A stretch of DNA of 64,000 nucleotides from Acestrorhynchus altus (GCA_034509495.1 CM067521.1:16063491-16127490); one strand, 5' to 3'; shown: positions 33,886 through 45,605, counted from the first letter of the stretch. Program-made: numbers and translations. The notes: generated by a model not told the origin, from the sequence alone.

Positions 33886-34455
33886 AAAATATTTTCCACT
33901 ACACTATCGCTAGATGGTCACCATGGTGAAACATTTTGGTAAGACAGCTGCTATAGGTGTGAACATAGTTGCTAGGTTGTTGCTATAATGGTTTAAAGAT
34001 GGTGGTTGGTTTCAGTAGCGTTATTCAGTGGTTGCTAGGAAGTTGCAATGGTTTGGAAGGTGGTTGCTAAGAAGTGCTATCTATTGTGTCTCAAATGGTT
34101 GGAATGGTGTGGCTAGGTGGCTGCTATGGTATTGTCAAACGGTTGCAAAAATTCCCAGATGGCTGCAATGTAGTTGCTTAGTAAATGCAATTGTTTTATT
34201 TAGTGGTTGCTAGGAAGTTCATACAATATGCAAGATGGTTGCTGTGGAGATGCTGGATGGTTGCTATGGTGTTGCTAAGTTGTTTAAAGGTGGTTTCAAG
34301 GGTCTTGCTGGATTGGTTGCTATGGAGTTTAGTGGTTATGTTGTTGATAAATGTTTGTAAAGCAGTTGCTTTGTTGTTGGTAGGTGGTTGCAAAGGTGTT
34401 GCCAGATGGGCAGTTGCTGTGTTAAAGATGGTTGTAAAAGTTTTGTTGATTGGTT
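33886..34455 (+). repeat. large GTTGCTATGG-type minisatellite
   Basis: More than 500 bases of diverged GGTTGCTATGGTGTTGCTAA-like units, for example GATGGTTGCTATGGTGTTGC near 34255 and TTGGTTGCTATGGAGTT near 34312. No fixed period. A perfect 12-base palindrome TCACCATGGTGA lies at 33918-33929 at its left edge. Frames of 60-90 codons here are translations of the repeat. Confidence 0.8.
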
Positions 34456-35252
34456 AAAGCTGCAGCTCCAGTCAGGTACAGAACCACCTTCACTGTCTTC
34501 TGCATAAAGCAAAAAAACACCTCTTATATAAGAACTGAACTGAGGACTGAACAAATCACATGCAGGTGGATGAATTAGGATGTACAAGTGTTTCTTCACA
34601 ATCAAAAGTAGAGAAGAGCTAATATTTGCTAAGACATGGCAGTTATTTCACCATTAGCTTTACCTCTAAATGCTGTTTGTGTGTCTTTTTTTTCTCAGTC
34701 TGTGTGTTGTATTACTCATCAGCAGGGAGGTCTTCCAGCATGGAGACAGTCAAATGATTAAGACGTCCAAAAATCTTTCTCCAGGCCAAGCAGCTCCCAT
34801 ATCCCAGTTTACATCACAAACAGGAGAAAGCTCAATTTAACACTGTACATAATTGATGACACTAGGCCCGAGGGCTGGAGTCAATACAGCTCTTTAAGAA
34901 TTGTGTTGTGCCCCTCCCCAAAAAAAAAAAAATTAAATGGGAAAGTCATCTCTCTGTAGAGAGAGCGCTGCAGAAAGGCGACAATTCAATTCCTGGCCCG
35001 TTAACAAGGTTCCTGCATGGACTGAGGGAGAAGAATGGGAAGAATGAGGAGAATCAGAAGAATAAAAAAGCCCAGGGTGTATTTTTGTCAAAGCTGGGGT
35101 CTTTGTGTTACAGAGCGATCAGACTGGGCCTGGTCACTGCACGGCTGGGAGAAGCAGTCAGTGTGCTGAGACCAATTAAAATACGGGCAGATGTCTCTGC
35201 AGGGGCTGAGCAGAGTCGATTCCTGGCCAAGCGCTACGGATTGCAAAGATAT
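34456..35252. other. gene-free stretch
   Basis: A 157-codon plus frame (34908-35381) opens in an A run and ends in the GA tract, and its composition is not protein-like. Nothing else recognised. Confidence 0.45.
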
Positions 35253-35270
35253 CAGAGAGAGAGACAGAGC

Positions 35271-35319
<49 letters not shown>

Positions 35320-35412
35320 AGAGAGAGAGATGTAAGGCTTTGGCAATATTGTACTCAGTCATATCAATAAAGCTCCTTTAAATCTTGAATCTAGAGAGAG
35401 TAATGAGAGAGA
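35253..35412 (+). repeat. (GA)n tract and GA-rich tail
   Basis: A nearly pure GA run at 35272-35315, flanked by AGAGCGCGAGAG and AGAGCGCAAGAG interruptions. Scattered GA-rich patches continue at 35394-35440 and 35600-35670. Confidence 0.9.
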
Positions 35413-35514
35413 GATTGAGATAGAGACAGAGAGAAAATACAAAAAAGAAAAAAAAGACAAAGAAATTAAGTCAGACTCTCTGGACTCTAGCCTCGTCTAC
35501 TAGCTAAGGATATT

Positions 35515-35600
35515 TTCTGAGTGAACAGCAAAGCACTTTTGTAAGTCGTTCTGGATAAAGGCATCTGCTAAATGCCATAAATGTAAATGTAAGCAGCATA
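35515..35600 (+). mobile_element. teleost SINE 3' tail fragment (family V)
   Basis: AAGTCGTTCTGGATAAAGGC, ATCTGCTAAATGCCATAAAT and GTAAATGTAAG form the conserved 3' end of V-SINE-like fish elements. The same tail ends the copy at 39085-39300. The 5' part is absent or replaced by GA-rich DNA. Confidence 0.7.
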
Positions 35601-36302
35601 GAGAAAGAGAGGCAGAGACACAGGTATATATAGACAAAGACAAAGAGAGAGACAGAGTGAGAGAGAACACTAAAGAAAGGACCGACAAGTCGATGATGAG
35701 TCTGAATGGGGTCTTTAAAAAGCGTTTTCTTGTTGTTTTTTTTTTAGAAAGTTGTTTAGAATTCATGTGCATTCTGAGATGGTTTTAATTACACTGAGAG
35801 TCGAACAGCCGATGAGAAAGAGTAGAGGAAAATATGAAGCAACGAGAGAACACACAGATCCTCTCTGATCAAAACGGCTTTGATACTAAGCAATTTCTGC
35901 TACAAACAGAACACAGACAGGAATAAACAAATCACTGCTTATGAAACAGGTTCCTCAATATACAGCCCATTCCCTTTTCCCAGCTATCCACTGCTCCCAG
36001 ATCTCCCAGCTGGGGCTTCTTTCCATGGAGTTCTGAGGGAGTTTCATAACTGAAGGGGATGCAGACCAAAAGAAATCATCCTGATCCCCCATAAAAGCCT
36101 CTTGAAAATTCCATCACAAGCCTGTGGCATTCCAGGGAGCCATCTGGGGCATTACCATCCAGCGTGTGAAAGGGGCTTAGCCCTCCTAACTCCCCCATTG
36201 GTACACACCCTGAGACCCTCTTCATTTGTTTCATTAAAATTCTAATGAAAAAGAAGATTCTTAACTTTAAACCAGAATCAATCTGTAAGTTGAAGAGGTG
36301 TT
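35601..36302. other. gene-free stretch
   Basis: GA-rich at first, then unique. A 76-codon minus frame (36076-36306) has no motif. Confidence 0.45.
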
Positions 36303-36630
36303 TCATTATGATCGAGCAAATATTTAAACCACCTACCTAATACGGAGTAGATCTCACTCATGCCACCATAATGGCTCTGTCAAAGCATGGATTCCACAAG
36401 ACCTTTGAAGACATCTGGCACCAAGACCAATATTAGCACCAGATCCTTTAAGTCGAAGTTGAGTTGAAACCTCCATGAGCATCAACAAGCCTTGGGTGCA
36501 CAGGAACCTATTTGCTGGTCCACCAGTTTTTTTTGCCTTGGACTAATTTTGATAGCTACTGACCACTGCATACTGGGAACTGAGATGTTCTAACCCAGTC
36601 GTCTAGCCATCACAGTTTGGTTATCGTCAA
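36303..36630 (-). mobile_element. deleted Tc1-type derivative, copy 2
   Basis: Starts near AAACCACCTACCTAATACGG, then GCATGGATTCCACAAGACCT, ACATCTGGCACCAAGACC and AGATCCTTTAAGTC. It then jumps to AAACCTCCATGAGCATCAAC and AAGCCTTGGGTGC, and ends around CCCAGTCGTCTAGCCATCAC and AGTTTGGTTATCGTC. In full-length fish Tc1 elements as I recall them the two halves lie far apart, near the transposase C and N termini. The same join occurs at 20619-21335. Neither terminal repeat is intact. Confidence 0.7.
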
Positions 36631-38192
36631 AGTGTCTCAACGTGTCTGTGTATGTTCTGTAGCTGAGCTCATCATTGTGCACACCTCCCTTTTTTCTAGA
36701 GATCTCTTGATGTGATCCCATGGGTCAGGACAGCGGGTGATCCATACCAGTAGGAAATTAAGAGACTTCAAACTGTTTCATGTAAGTGTAATTCCATAAA
36801 TAAATGTGCTGTAACAAGAATCTAGAGGAAACGTACAATAACAATAATTCAGTAATATGGTGAGAGCAGAGGTTATGAAAACGACAGAATGCCCACAGAA
36901 GTGATTGCTTCGGCCGGGATGGAGGGATCCATTATCTTTTCCGCCACGTCTTGTTAGCGTTTACTTCACAACTCATTTACGAAGGCACCCGTGCAGAAAT
37001 GTTGTGTTTCAAAAGCTAAATCCCAGCAGGGCATGTTGTGCCATGGAAAGCTGCTGGGAAGTGGTTTGTGCCTGGCGGTTGTGTCGAGGGACTTCTGGGG
37101 AGAGCTTGCTCTTGCGTATGTTACACCCCCGGGAGGTAACCGGACTGTCAAGTCCTAAATCGGAAGTGTCAGGACAGGGGAGCTTTGGGAGAATCCTTGC
37201 CTCCATTTTCCTGTCGTTCCTTCTTTTGTGGTCGGATGTAATAATTGTTTCTCTTTTCAGGAGACAGCAACTCATCCACCCTGCTCCTTTGCTCTTCTCT
37301 CTGGGAGCTTGGGGAGGAGCTGAGCTTCTGGTGCCCCAATGGGGAAGGGCAGGTGTCGGTACAGGTGGTAGACTAGTTTTCCTCACAGCATTCTCAAAAA
37401 TGGGACAGGCCTCAGTGGGCTTCTGCCAGGAGAAAGCTTGTGCATATGTGTTTAGTATGTTTGAGAGTGCGAGACTCAAACCCATGGCATGATGAGCCTT
37501 TGGAAGCATCGATTTGTAGATGAAGTCAATTAAGAGTGACCGTCAATTATGAACAAATGGCGAGGCGTCGTCAATTGTGAAGCTTTAGAAGCTTGTTACT
37601 TTTGCTTTGCTGCACTATTCAGATGGTAGGTATGTATTCAATTAAGCCTGTTATGGGTTACAAGAAGAACTAGAAACCCATTCACCTTACATGCTGTGTT
37701 ATGACATGGCCTGAGGGCAAGATTATGCAGATTGCAGTGGCAAGGAATTTTTGGTTGCTGCTAAGTGGGGATTTCATGTGTATATACCATGTGCACATGC
37801 TTGTTGTACCCTTAGGTGCCATCATGTGAGGCACTGTGCACTGCTTCCCAATAAAGAGCTCAGAGTTTTTGTGTGCTTCATACAGGAAGAGGGTACTGAA
37901 CACTATACCTTCCTCTAATCTGACAGGTCCAATATATTACAAGGTTCACAGCTGGTTCCCCGGAGTGAGCGTAGAATGAGGTAGAACAAGGCTTGGCATG
38001 CCAAGATCAAGCAGTGCCAGTGGAAAGGACAGTTGTTGGAAAAGATGAAGGGGTGAGAGTGCACTATCCCTACTACAAGAGTGAGAGGGCCTGGGAGCCT
38101 TTAGGCAAACCAGCTTTAGGTGATATCCCACCACCATGTATTGTATTTGTATCTGCTATTAACACCATATGTTCACATGTCGGTGGATTCTC
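36631..38192. other. gene-free stretch with overlapping long open frames
   Basis: A 195-codon plus frame (36905-37492) and a 166-codon minus frame (37009-37509) overlap in a GC-richer island. Neither shows a domain, signal peptide or repeat I recognise, and stop-poor composition may explain both. A TTTCTCTTTTCAG acceptor-like site at about 37248-37260 lies inside the plus frame. Treated as non-coding. Confidence 0.4.
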
Positions 38193-38272
38193 CATCTAAT
38201 GAATGCATTCACCTACTTTAAGTTGCACCCATTGCTGACACAGATATGCCAACCTGATCACATGACCTATGC
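38193..38272 (-). mobile_element. family M DNA element, end fragment (copy 5)
   Basis: TCTAATGAATGCATTCACCT, ACTTTAAGTTGCACCCATTG and CTGACACAGATATGCC match the right-end region of family M in reverse orientation. The rest of the element is missing. Confidence 0.65.
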
Positions 38273-38539
38273 ATATCAATTTTTATGAAGGACTAATTCT
38301 AACTCTGAGATCCACTACGTGCAGGTACCTTCATGTCATTTTCTAGGCTTCATAACTCAAGATTTGGCCCCTAAATGGCCTGGCCCACAAAAACATGGCT
38401 TACCCTATTGAGCCATGGTGGTGTCTTTGGCGTGTGACATAAATAAGAGTGTGATCCAGGTTGGAAAACTAAATAAAAAAAACTAAAATTAACTCATTCC
38501 CAAGGTAATTAAATCTCAGTTTAAATGCCAAAAGAGGCT

Positions 38540-38995
38540 TTCAGTGTTCCAGTGCTTGCAGCTCTGTCTATAAGCTCGACCTGCATACAGATCCTGACTG
38601 ATCAGCCAGTGGGGCGGGGCTATTTACATCACTGATCCAGATATTGGGCTATAGAGGGAAATGAGAAAGAAGGCAGTGTTTGCTTTCTTTCTTTGCGTGT
38701 TTGCATCACAGTGTTCATATTTCAGAATAAAATTCTTGAGAAGCAATAATGCTGTACAGAATACAATAAAATAATGATTTTTTTTTTTTAATTATTTGTC
38801 AAGTATTTAAGAATGTATAATTATAATTATTGTTGTCAGTGTAATCATTACTCATAACTAATACAAATACTTGCATTTTCAGCTCTTAAACTAAACACTC
38901 TTACAAAAAAAAAAACAAAAAAAAACAGGCCTGTGTGATAGTCGCCTATACATACAAAGCTATGAAAATGGCAAATTGTATGAAAAAGTAAGAAA
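38540..38995 (+). repeat. AT-rich interspersed repeat (family D), copy 1
   Basis: Shared blocks: TCGACCTGCATACAGATCCT, GACTGATCAGCC..., GGGGCGGGGCTATTTACATC, then T run, TGTCAAGTATTTAAGAA, ATAATTATTG and TCAGCTCTTAAACTAAACAC, ending in A-rich text. Copies with the same order are at 49836-50420 and 59955-60655, and the leading part alone at 40991-41080. No coding capacity; class unknown. Confidence 0.65.
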
Positions 38996-39084
38996 ATATC
39001 CCACAGTCTGTATCCCTAGGGTCCATAAGGCTAAACATTGGCATGTGTACACCTGTTACTGTGATATGCCTCTATGGAATTTGT

Positions 39085-39300
39085 GGTTTGTGGTTGGAGC
39101 GAATTAACTCCATCCCACCATGTGGGAGACTGGGGTTGGATTGCCAGTCTGGGCAAGGTGGGCTGTGTTACACCAATAAGAGTTCCTGGGCAAAACTCCT
39201 AACACTACTCTGGTCCTCTTCTGTAATATGAGAAACCTTATAGGTCGCTCTGGATAAAAGTATCAGCTAAATACCGTAAATGTAAATGTAAATTTATGTA
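39085..39300 (+). mobile_element. teleost SINE (family V), near complete
   Basis: GTGGTTGGAGCGAATTAACT and GGGAGACTGGGGTTGGATTG form a tRNA-like head with B-box GGTTGGATTGCC. GCAAAACTCCTAACACTACT is the body. TAGGTCGCTCTGGATAAAAG, TATCAGCTAAATACCGTAAA and (TGTAAA)n-type text form the tail. The tail matches 35515-35600. Confidence 0.7.
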
Positions 39301-39590
39301 AATACAGATCAGAGGCTTCACAGAAATGACTGCCAGGTTAAATTTATGCATTCAAAATGATCAAAGCATCCACACAGTACTGTAATTTCTTAAAGTAGTG
39401 GAAATCACTGAATGTCTGGATATTATTGGACATTTAGTGCTTGATGTGTGGTGTATTTCGCCAGCAGGCCAGGAACGCACTGCTGAGGCAAATGGAGATG
39501 TATAGGGGCAGGTGTAATAACACTGTTTCCCTGACTTAGCTAATGAGACAGTTTAGCCACAGGGGCCCTTCTATTAAAAAACAAGTGTGT

Positions 39591-39591
<1 letters not shown>

Positions 39592-39648
<57 letters not shown>
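39592..39648 (+). repeat. (CA)n microsatellite
   Basis: About 28 uninterrupted CA units. Confidence 0.97.
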
Positions 39649-39650
<2 letters not shown>

Positions 39651-40990
39651 TCAAGGAGACATTTTGCTCAGTGAGGTAGGAGAGACCCTAGCCTTCCATC
39701 AGTGAATGTGTTCATGTCCCGAGGGTTCACCTATTTCTTTTAGATGCAGAGAGCAAGAGACCCAGAGCAACATAGAGAGAGAGGCTTGCCAGAGGTAGAA
39801 ATATGATTGAAAATGTGAGCACGGGGCAAAATTGACTTAGAGCTAAGTGTTGATTTTCTGCCAGATTTGAGACACTACAGATGACGCGGTTGGATAAACC
39901 GAATGTTTTTCAAGTGCTAATGTTGCTGGAGAGCCTCAACAGCTTATTATCTCGCACTCTGTATTTCAGACGTGTCTTCTGACTGAGATAAGACTCGGTT
40001 GTCGCCAGTCTCTTAGGGGAACTCTATTCAAATGGAGTGGCAATAGTATTGATGACATATAGTGAGGATTGATGCAGCTGCTCTGCTGAACTGACACGTC
40101 ATTTTTTTGCGCTTGGAGTTCCAAGCTCCTTTCTAAACTTGCTGACTTGACAGCTAATGATTCAAGCAGTCGTGCAAACCATACAAGTCCATAATAACTG
40201 TAGCTAAACAACTGTAACTGTTAAAAAGAGGAACAATTCCAAACTGTCTTCCTTGGCAGTTAACATGTTCATTATTTGTCATTGTATTTACCATCTGGGA
40301 ATCTGGGTTTAGTGCCCGGTTTACCATTCAGTCAGTGTAAATCGATATATCAATGCTGGTAACTGGAATTTTGTATTGGTTTTGTATTGGTACACTTCTC
40401 AGTTCTTTACTCGCTCTGGTTGATTTGATGTGAATCAAGTCTTGGTAATACCAATGTAATTTGATTGGTGCCCTTCAAATACTGATTTTGGCACCTGACC
40501 CTAAAGTTCATAGAATATTTTCATTTGTTTTCAAATGTCCTGGTAACTATTATACATTTATTCTCAAAATTGGATACAGGCGTTTTTCATTTGGTATGTA
40601 TATTTCATAAATAGAAGTTCATCCTTTAAACGTTTTATTTTCCGTGTAAATTCTGAAACTATTTTGTAAATATATATCAGTGTGGTTGTTTCAGATGGAG
40701 AGCTCTCACCTCACCTCCCTCCCCCATGTTGCAACTCTCATCCACCTGCAAATCATGTACAACAATCACTCCTACAATATCCTAGAAATCTCATCTCATT
40801 TGAATGATCCAATATTAATTTATAGAAAGTCAAAATTGATCTTGAACCCTCTGTAAATTAAAAAAAAAAATCTGAAACAATTACCTCAAGTTTTTGTCCT
40901 AGAAACATAATCATAAACCTTAAATGGTCAATTTGATGGTCAAATATATAAAGGGTGTGAAAAGAGAAAAGTAAGGTGACATGTTGTAAT
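39649..40990. other. gene-free stretch
   Basis: A small direct repeat TTTTGTATTGGT occurs twice at about 40370-40393. Otherwise unique AT-rich DNA with no coding frame. Confidence 0.45.
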
Positions 40991-41080
40991 TGTCTGTCAC
41001 AGTGCAAGCCTTAACTCACAAATCCAGGCATTTCTATGATAAGAGCATGGTAATCTGGCAGCTCATACTGGGGGATTTCG
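40991..41080 (+). repeat. family D repeat, leading fragment
   Basis: ATGATAAGAGCATGGTAATC and TGGCAGCTCATACTGGGGGA match ATGATAACATGGTAACCTGG and CAGCTCTTATTGGGGGACAT at about 49874-49913. Confidence 0.6.
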
Positions 41081-42756
41081 AGGGGAGAAAACACTTGCCA
41101 ATTCAACTTCTTTAAGGATGGTTCTCACAACGAGCTTTGAGGCACCATAATGATTCTCAGCTGCAGCAGATAAAGCTGTATCTCCCAACACTGCAGCTGC
41201 CCTACAGCACACAGCACAGAGGCGCCTCCTTCTGGAGAAAACCAGCAAGGCTGAATGGGTTCAAATTTTAGTTAATTTAGAGGAAAGTATGAGCAAGCAA
41301 AGTCTGTTTGACTTTGTAAAAAACAGCAAGGGTGCCAATTAGAATATGGTTTACTGCTGCAGTTTGTGAAATTAAAAACCTGTTTTTGTAAATGAAATAT
41401 GCCTAAATGAAATGAATTCGGAAATGGAATCGAAACCTTGCTATTCAGAATCAAATCAGTTTGTTTGTAATGTTTGGCAAACGGTTCTGTAAGCGCCCTG
41501 TGTTTATGCACTATTAAAAAGTGATTATGGTGGACATTAGGAAACAGAAGTTATCAAATGTAGATCATTTTAAAGCCCATTACATGGACTCGCTGAGGTT
41601 TACCATGATACAAAAACCAGATAAGTCCACAGTTTTGCAAGGATCTTCACAGAAATTGCTTGTCATGCTTCATCTCAGTCCAATGAAGCTTAATTTGTGC
41701 GTCACTAATGGGTTTCACCACATTCATGTTTGCTCCTCTGCTAAAACATGCTAATAGCCCGGAGTTAGTTTGGTCAGTTAGCTGCAGTCTGTGTACGAGT
41801 TTGTACAGTCTATGTTTCTCTCTTTTCAGCCTGTAGTCTGAAGCTGTTTTCTTCTGCTCCAGCACCAGCCATGGGTGATTTATATGTTTATGGCCATTAC
41901 TGACGTTGACTAATCATTTTGATTTTTCCTTTTATTTTTTGTAGCTCTTGGCAGCAACACTCAGCTCCCTGAGGAATATCAATTACTTTGTTCGCTTTTA
42001 ATCACAATTTTCCACACGCTCGTGGAAGTGTTCGCTGAACTGACACTGCTCTGCAACACAGAAGCCTGCTTCGAGTTTTATCTGTATTCTCACACAAGTG
42101 AAGGACATTTTCAAAGCTTTGTCTGCACAGACAGGAGGACAGTAGTCAAAATATTGCAAACATTCCCCAAAAAGCAGCTATGTGACCTTTACGCAGCCAG
42201 TCGGTGGGCTTTGCACAATAAGTGACAAGCATAAGAGTATATCTGACTGGTATCCAGGAAATGTAAAAGCTGTACCCTTCCCTTAGCACTGTTTAGACCG
42301 CAGGGTTGTTGCTGTGGCCCTGACATGCTATCTTGTCTCAACTAAATTGGAAATGGCGGCACAGCACAGCCTCACTTGAAGCTGTCAGAGCACCTCCTCG
42401 GGACATGGTTTAATGACTGCATAAATGTTCATTGTGGTGCTGCTTGGCTTTGTGTTGACGCACGGTGATTTGCTCACCTCTGTCTTTATCGTTTGCAACT
42501 CGCTTTTGTTTGGCCGTAGCAGGAACGAGCCGTTTGTCAGGTGGTCTTTGAAGCTTGACTTTGCCAGGTGAGATGCTGAGAGGGACGGTTAACTGGGGGA
42601 AGCTGCATAGTTGATTTGTATAGAGAATTTTACAAGGTGATGCAGGAAAGATTGTGAGTTTTAGAAACTTGTCACCATAAACTTTGGCTAATTTTGTATG
42701 TCAGGGAGAAGCGTAGAGGAAGGAGGGTCTATGCAGGGGTAGGGGTGCCGCCATCT
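41081..42756. other. gene-free stretch
   Basis: Open frames of 60-79 codons on both strands (for example 42022-42225 plus) show no recognised domain. About 41950-42560 is repeat-free with mixed composition and could be tested for conservation. Confidence 0.4.
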
Positions 42757-42812
42757 GGAATTTGGACACCCCTTCTAATGAATGCATTCAGCTACTTTAT
42801 GCTGCACCACAA

Positions 42813-42814
<2 letters not shown>

Positions 42815-42864
<50 letters not shown>
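42815..42864 (+). repeat. (AG)25 microsatellite inside family M
   Basis: It replaces the TTGCTGACACAGATGTGCAA region found in other family M copies such as 56763-57262. Confidence 0.96.
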
Positions 42865-42868
<4 letters not shown>

Positions 42869-42906
42869 TGTAGTCCTTGTAGAGAAGTACTGCCAGTTGA
42901 ATAGGC

Positions 42907-43535
42907 TGATGTAAGCCCACACACATACGCACACATTACCAACAGGAAGGTCACATACATACCTGTTCACACCTGTGTAATGTTCACGTCCACCAGGGGT
43001 CAAAAGAGTTAGAGGCTGCAATCTCTGAGTTTTTATTACCTGGGTGAGTCCACCTCTGGTTGTAGGAGAGGGGAGACCGGGCTTGTGAGGAGATGTAGAA
43101 GAAGAAGGTTGAATACCTATAGTCCTTGTTTAATCGAGATGACATCATGAATCGGTTTGGTGAATAGTAATGATGATTAATGAATGTTGAATATGATTGT
43201 GTGTCGACAACCATCGTATGCTGTATCATGAAAATTACCTGTGTTGATATTGGTAGAGTCCAGGGGGAGGAGCTACCTGTATAAAACCTGCTCAGTGGTA
43301 GAGTAGAGGGCAGTGAGTAGAGGAATAGAGAAGTAGTATATTGGACTGAAGAGCCACTGTAGTTGGTGGAAGGTTATTGGTTCATTATTATTTTCTTTTC
43401 CTTTTCCTTCTTTTCCTGTGCATTTGCATATATTTAAATATCTGTTCTGCTGAATAAACCTGGTGACCTACACTATCATTTTCTCCTGCCACCTTCATTC
43501 GTCGGAGCCTCTAACAACTCGCCGTACACTACACA
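42907..43535 (+). mobile_element. probable solo LTR nested in family M
   Basis: The inserted block begins TGATGTAAGCCC and ends CCGTACACTACACA. It carries TATAAAA at 43280-43286 in a promoter-like setting (GGGGGAGGAGCTACCTG just upstream) and AATAAA at 43453-43458. The family M sequence TGAATAGG before it and TGAAGAGG after it appear to be the same bases duplicated, though longer than a normal 4-6 base LTR duplication, so exact ends are uncertain. No retroviral-type genes. Unrelated in sequence to the shorter block at 10932-11168. Confidence 0.5.
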
Positions 43536-43720
43536 TGAAGAGGACTTCAACTCCTACAGTTAAAGTAACCAACTTCTTCACATGAACCTATTGGCACAAT
43601 ACCTAATGTCAGGCATGGGCTAGAGGGTATAAAGCCCCTCTGCACTGAGCTGTGGAGCTGTGGAGCTGTGGAACTGTGTTCTCTAGAATGATGGTGGACA
43701 ATTGCATTGTCATTTCCAAC

Positions 43721-45369
43721 AATTCCAGCCATGGCTCCTCCTAGACTCCACCCACAATAAACTCTTATCTGGACCTCATCTCCTAGTCTCATTAGCTTAC
43801 TCTTAGAAACTTGAGTTTCTCTGATCTCAGTTGAGTTAACAGACTAACCAGCATCCTTGGTAAATTGATATTAGAATAGCTTTCTTATTTTTTTTTATGT
43901 GTTTCAGGGCTGATGTATTGTAAGAACCTGGTGATATGATACATATCATGATCCAGGAGTTACAATCTGATGTTGCATTTTTTTTTATTCGTTCATATTT
44001 TACAAAAAATGTCAACTGTGTTTTTGAGAATCAATACAGTATTGCAAAACATAATATTGCAGTACTTCTTGATTGCAATACTTATTGATGTGTTCTTCCA
44101 CCCCAATGGTCACATGTTTCAAGTAATGAAGCAACATACTGCAAGTATGTGTAAAGTACTACTACTTAAGTAGATTTTTGAAGTATCTGTACTTTTATTT
44201 CTATCACTTAATACTTTTGACTTCTCCCTACATTTCACAAGACAAATATGTACCTTTTACTACATTTTCAAAGCAGCCTCGTGTATTTAAATGTTCATTT
44301 AACCGACTGAGAACATATCACAATGTTTAACAAAACCTAATGTGTTCTTCAGTACCCTCTACCTTTATGTGGCCCTGATTACTGTTGATATCTGACCTGA
44401 TAGATAAAAGTGTATTAGAGATGTGTGGCCAAGGCTGCTCTGCCAGATACACCGAGGAGCTTTTATTGAATCTAACAATTTTACTTTTCCAGTCTGATTG
44501 GATGGCACTGACAAGGTGAACATTTCAGCAGTGTTCTGGAAAAATGTCCTTTGCCACCAATCTCTTCAAGTTTGTAAATAACTGGAAATGGCTGATGTGA
44601 ACTTTGATTTGATATAACTCATGCCAGAAAGGACAAAGTCTAAAATATAGGAGTATAAATAAAATAGTAAAACCAAATTAAAAAATAATCCTAGGTAAAA
44701 AGAGAGGACGATTACTTTTAATTTTATTTTCAGAATATATCAACACCTTGAGATTATAGAGATTATAATATAAATGATTTTGCCGTTCTAGCATAAATTA
44801 TTATTTACAGTGGTTTTAAATATCTGTAATTAAAATGGAATTGGAAAGTTTTTAAAGTAATGCTTTTACTTATTTACTTTGAGTGTTTACTTTCATACTT
44901 TTACTTAAGAAAAAAAAATGTAAACCAAACCATGGGACTCATGCCATCTGTGCAAATGAATGAATGTAATTAGAACTTGGCCTTCAAATGTTTAGTCTCC
45001 AAAGTGAAATGAGAGTATTACCGCAGTACTTTAATTACAATAAAACAGTTGCAGAGCTGCAGACTTTAAATTTAACCAGCATGATTATTATGTTTGAAAA
45101 ATCACATACATGTATTTATAGTTCTCAGAAATAATTAGGCCTGTTCTGAAGGCCTAGACTGCCCTAAAGGTTCCTCGCTGTACTCTCACAATGTTTCCAA
45201 ATGAATCTGACTTGAGTTTAGATATAAAGAAACTCCAAATATGCAATTTATCATATGAACAGATTAAACACATGTAACGGTTAACTATTATGAAGCAATC
45301 TGTAAGGGCGAGTTGTGCAATCTTATGTTTACAGCTCCATTACTGATTCGCTACAGTTCAGTATACTAC
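43721..45369. other. gene-free AT-rich stretch
   Basis: Over 1.6 kb with only short frames. TACTTTTACTT-type text near 44190-44290 and 44860-44910 (CTTTTACTTATTTACTTTGA, CTTTCATACTTTTACTTAAG) suggests a decayed A/T repeat, family not identified. Confidence 0.45.
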
Positions 45370-45605
45370 TCTCGGCCTAGTTTCCTGAAAGCATCTTGAT
45401 AATCTGGTCATCTTAACTGCTGTAGAAAGTGTTCAGTGTGGTGCTTGCTTGACCATTTAAGAGATTGATCTTTGTGTAACATACGTTTGCACTATAAGGA
45501 TCTAAACATGAATGGCTGCAGTTAAGTTGGAGTTTCTTAGATGCAACCCATCTAGAAAGACTGTGAAAAATTAACAAGATTAACAATGTTGTTAAGCCCT
45601 GGGGC
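45370..45605. repeat. TTTCCCAAAAGC-type inverted-repeat element, copy 1
   Basis: Left end CTAGTTTCCTGAAAGCATCT and right end TTGTTAAGCCCTGGGGCCAA are imperfect inverted copies of a TTTCCCAAAAGCATCTTAA motif that I recognise from fish palindromic elements. The inside reads TTCAGTGTGGTGCTTGC. A second copy is at 59225-59320. Confidence 0.5.

Larger units (their letters stand above)
42757..43720 (-). mobile_element. family M DNA element, copy 6, split by an insertion
   Basis: Outer end TTTGGACACCCCTTCTAATG at 42761-42780, then GCATTCAGCTACTTTATGCT, an internal AG microsatellite, and TAGTCCTTGTAGAGAAGTAC to about 42906. The element resumes at TGAAGAGGACTT (43536) with ACATGAACCTATTGGCACAA, GGGCTAGAGGGTATAAAGCC and a short GAGCTGTG triplication. 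It stops near 43720, so the other terminal repeat is missing. Confidence 0.75.

Noticed and set aside
34908..35381. 157-codon plus frame
   Set aside because: Begins in an A run and ends in a GA tract; no domain, and low-complexity sequence dominates.
42022..42225. 67-codon frame as a possible exon
   Set aside because: Looks protein-like but has no recognised family and no convincing flanking splice pair; left as non-coding.
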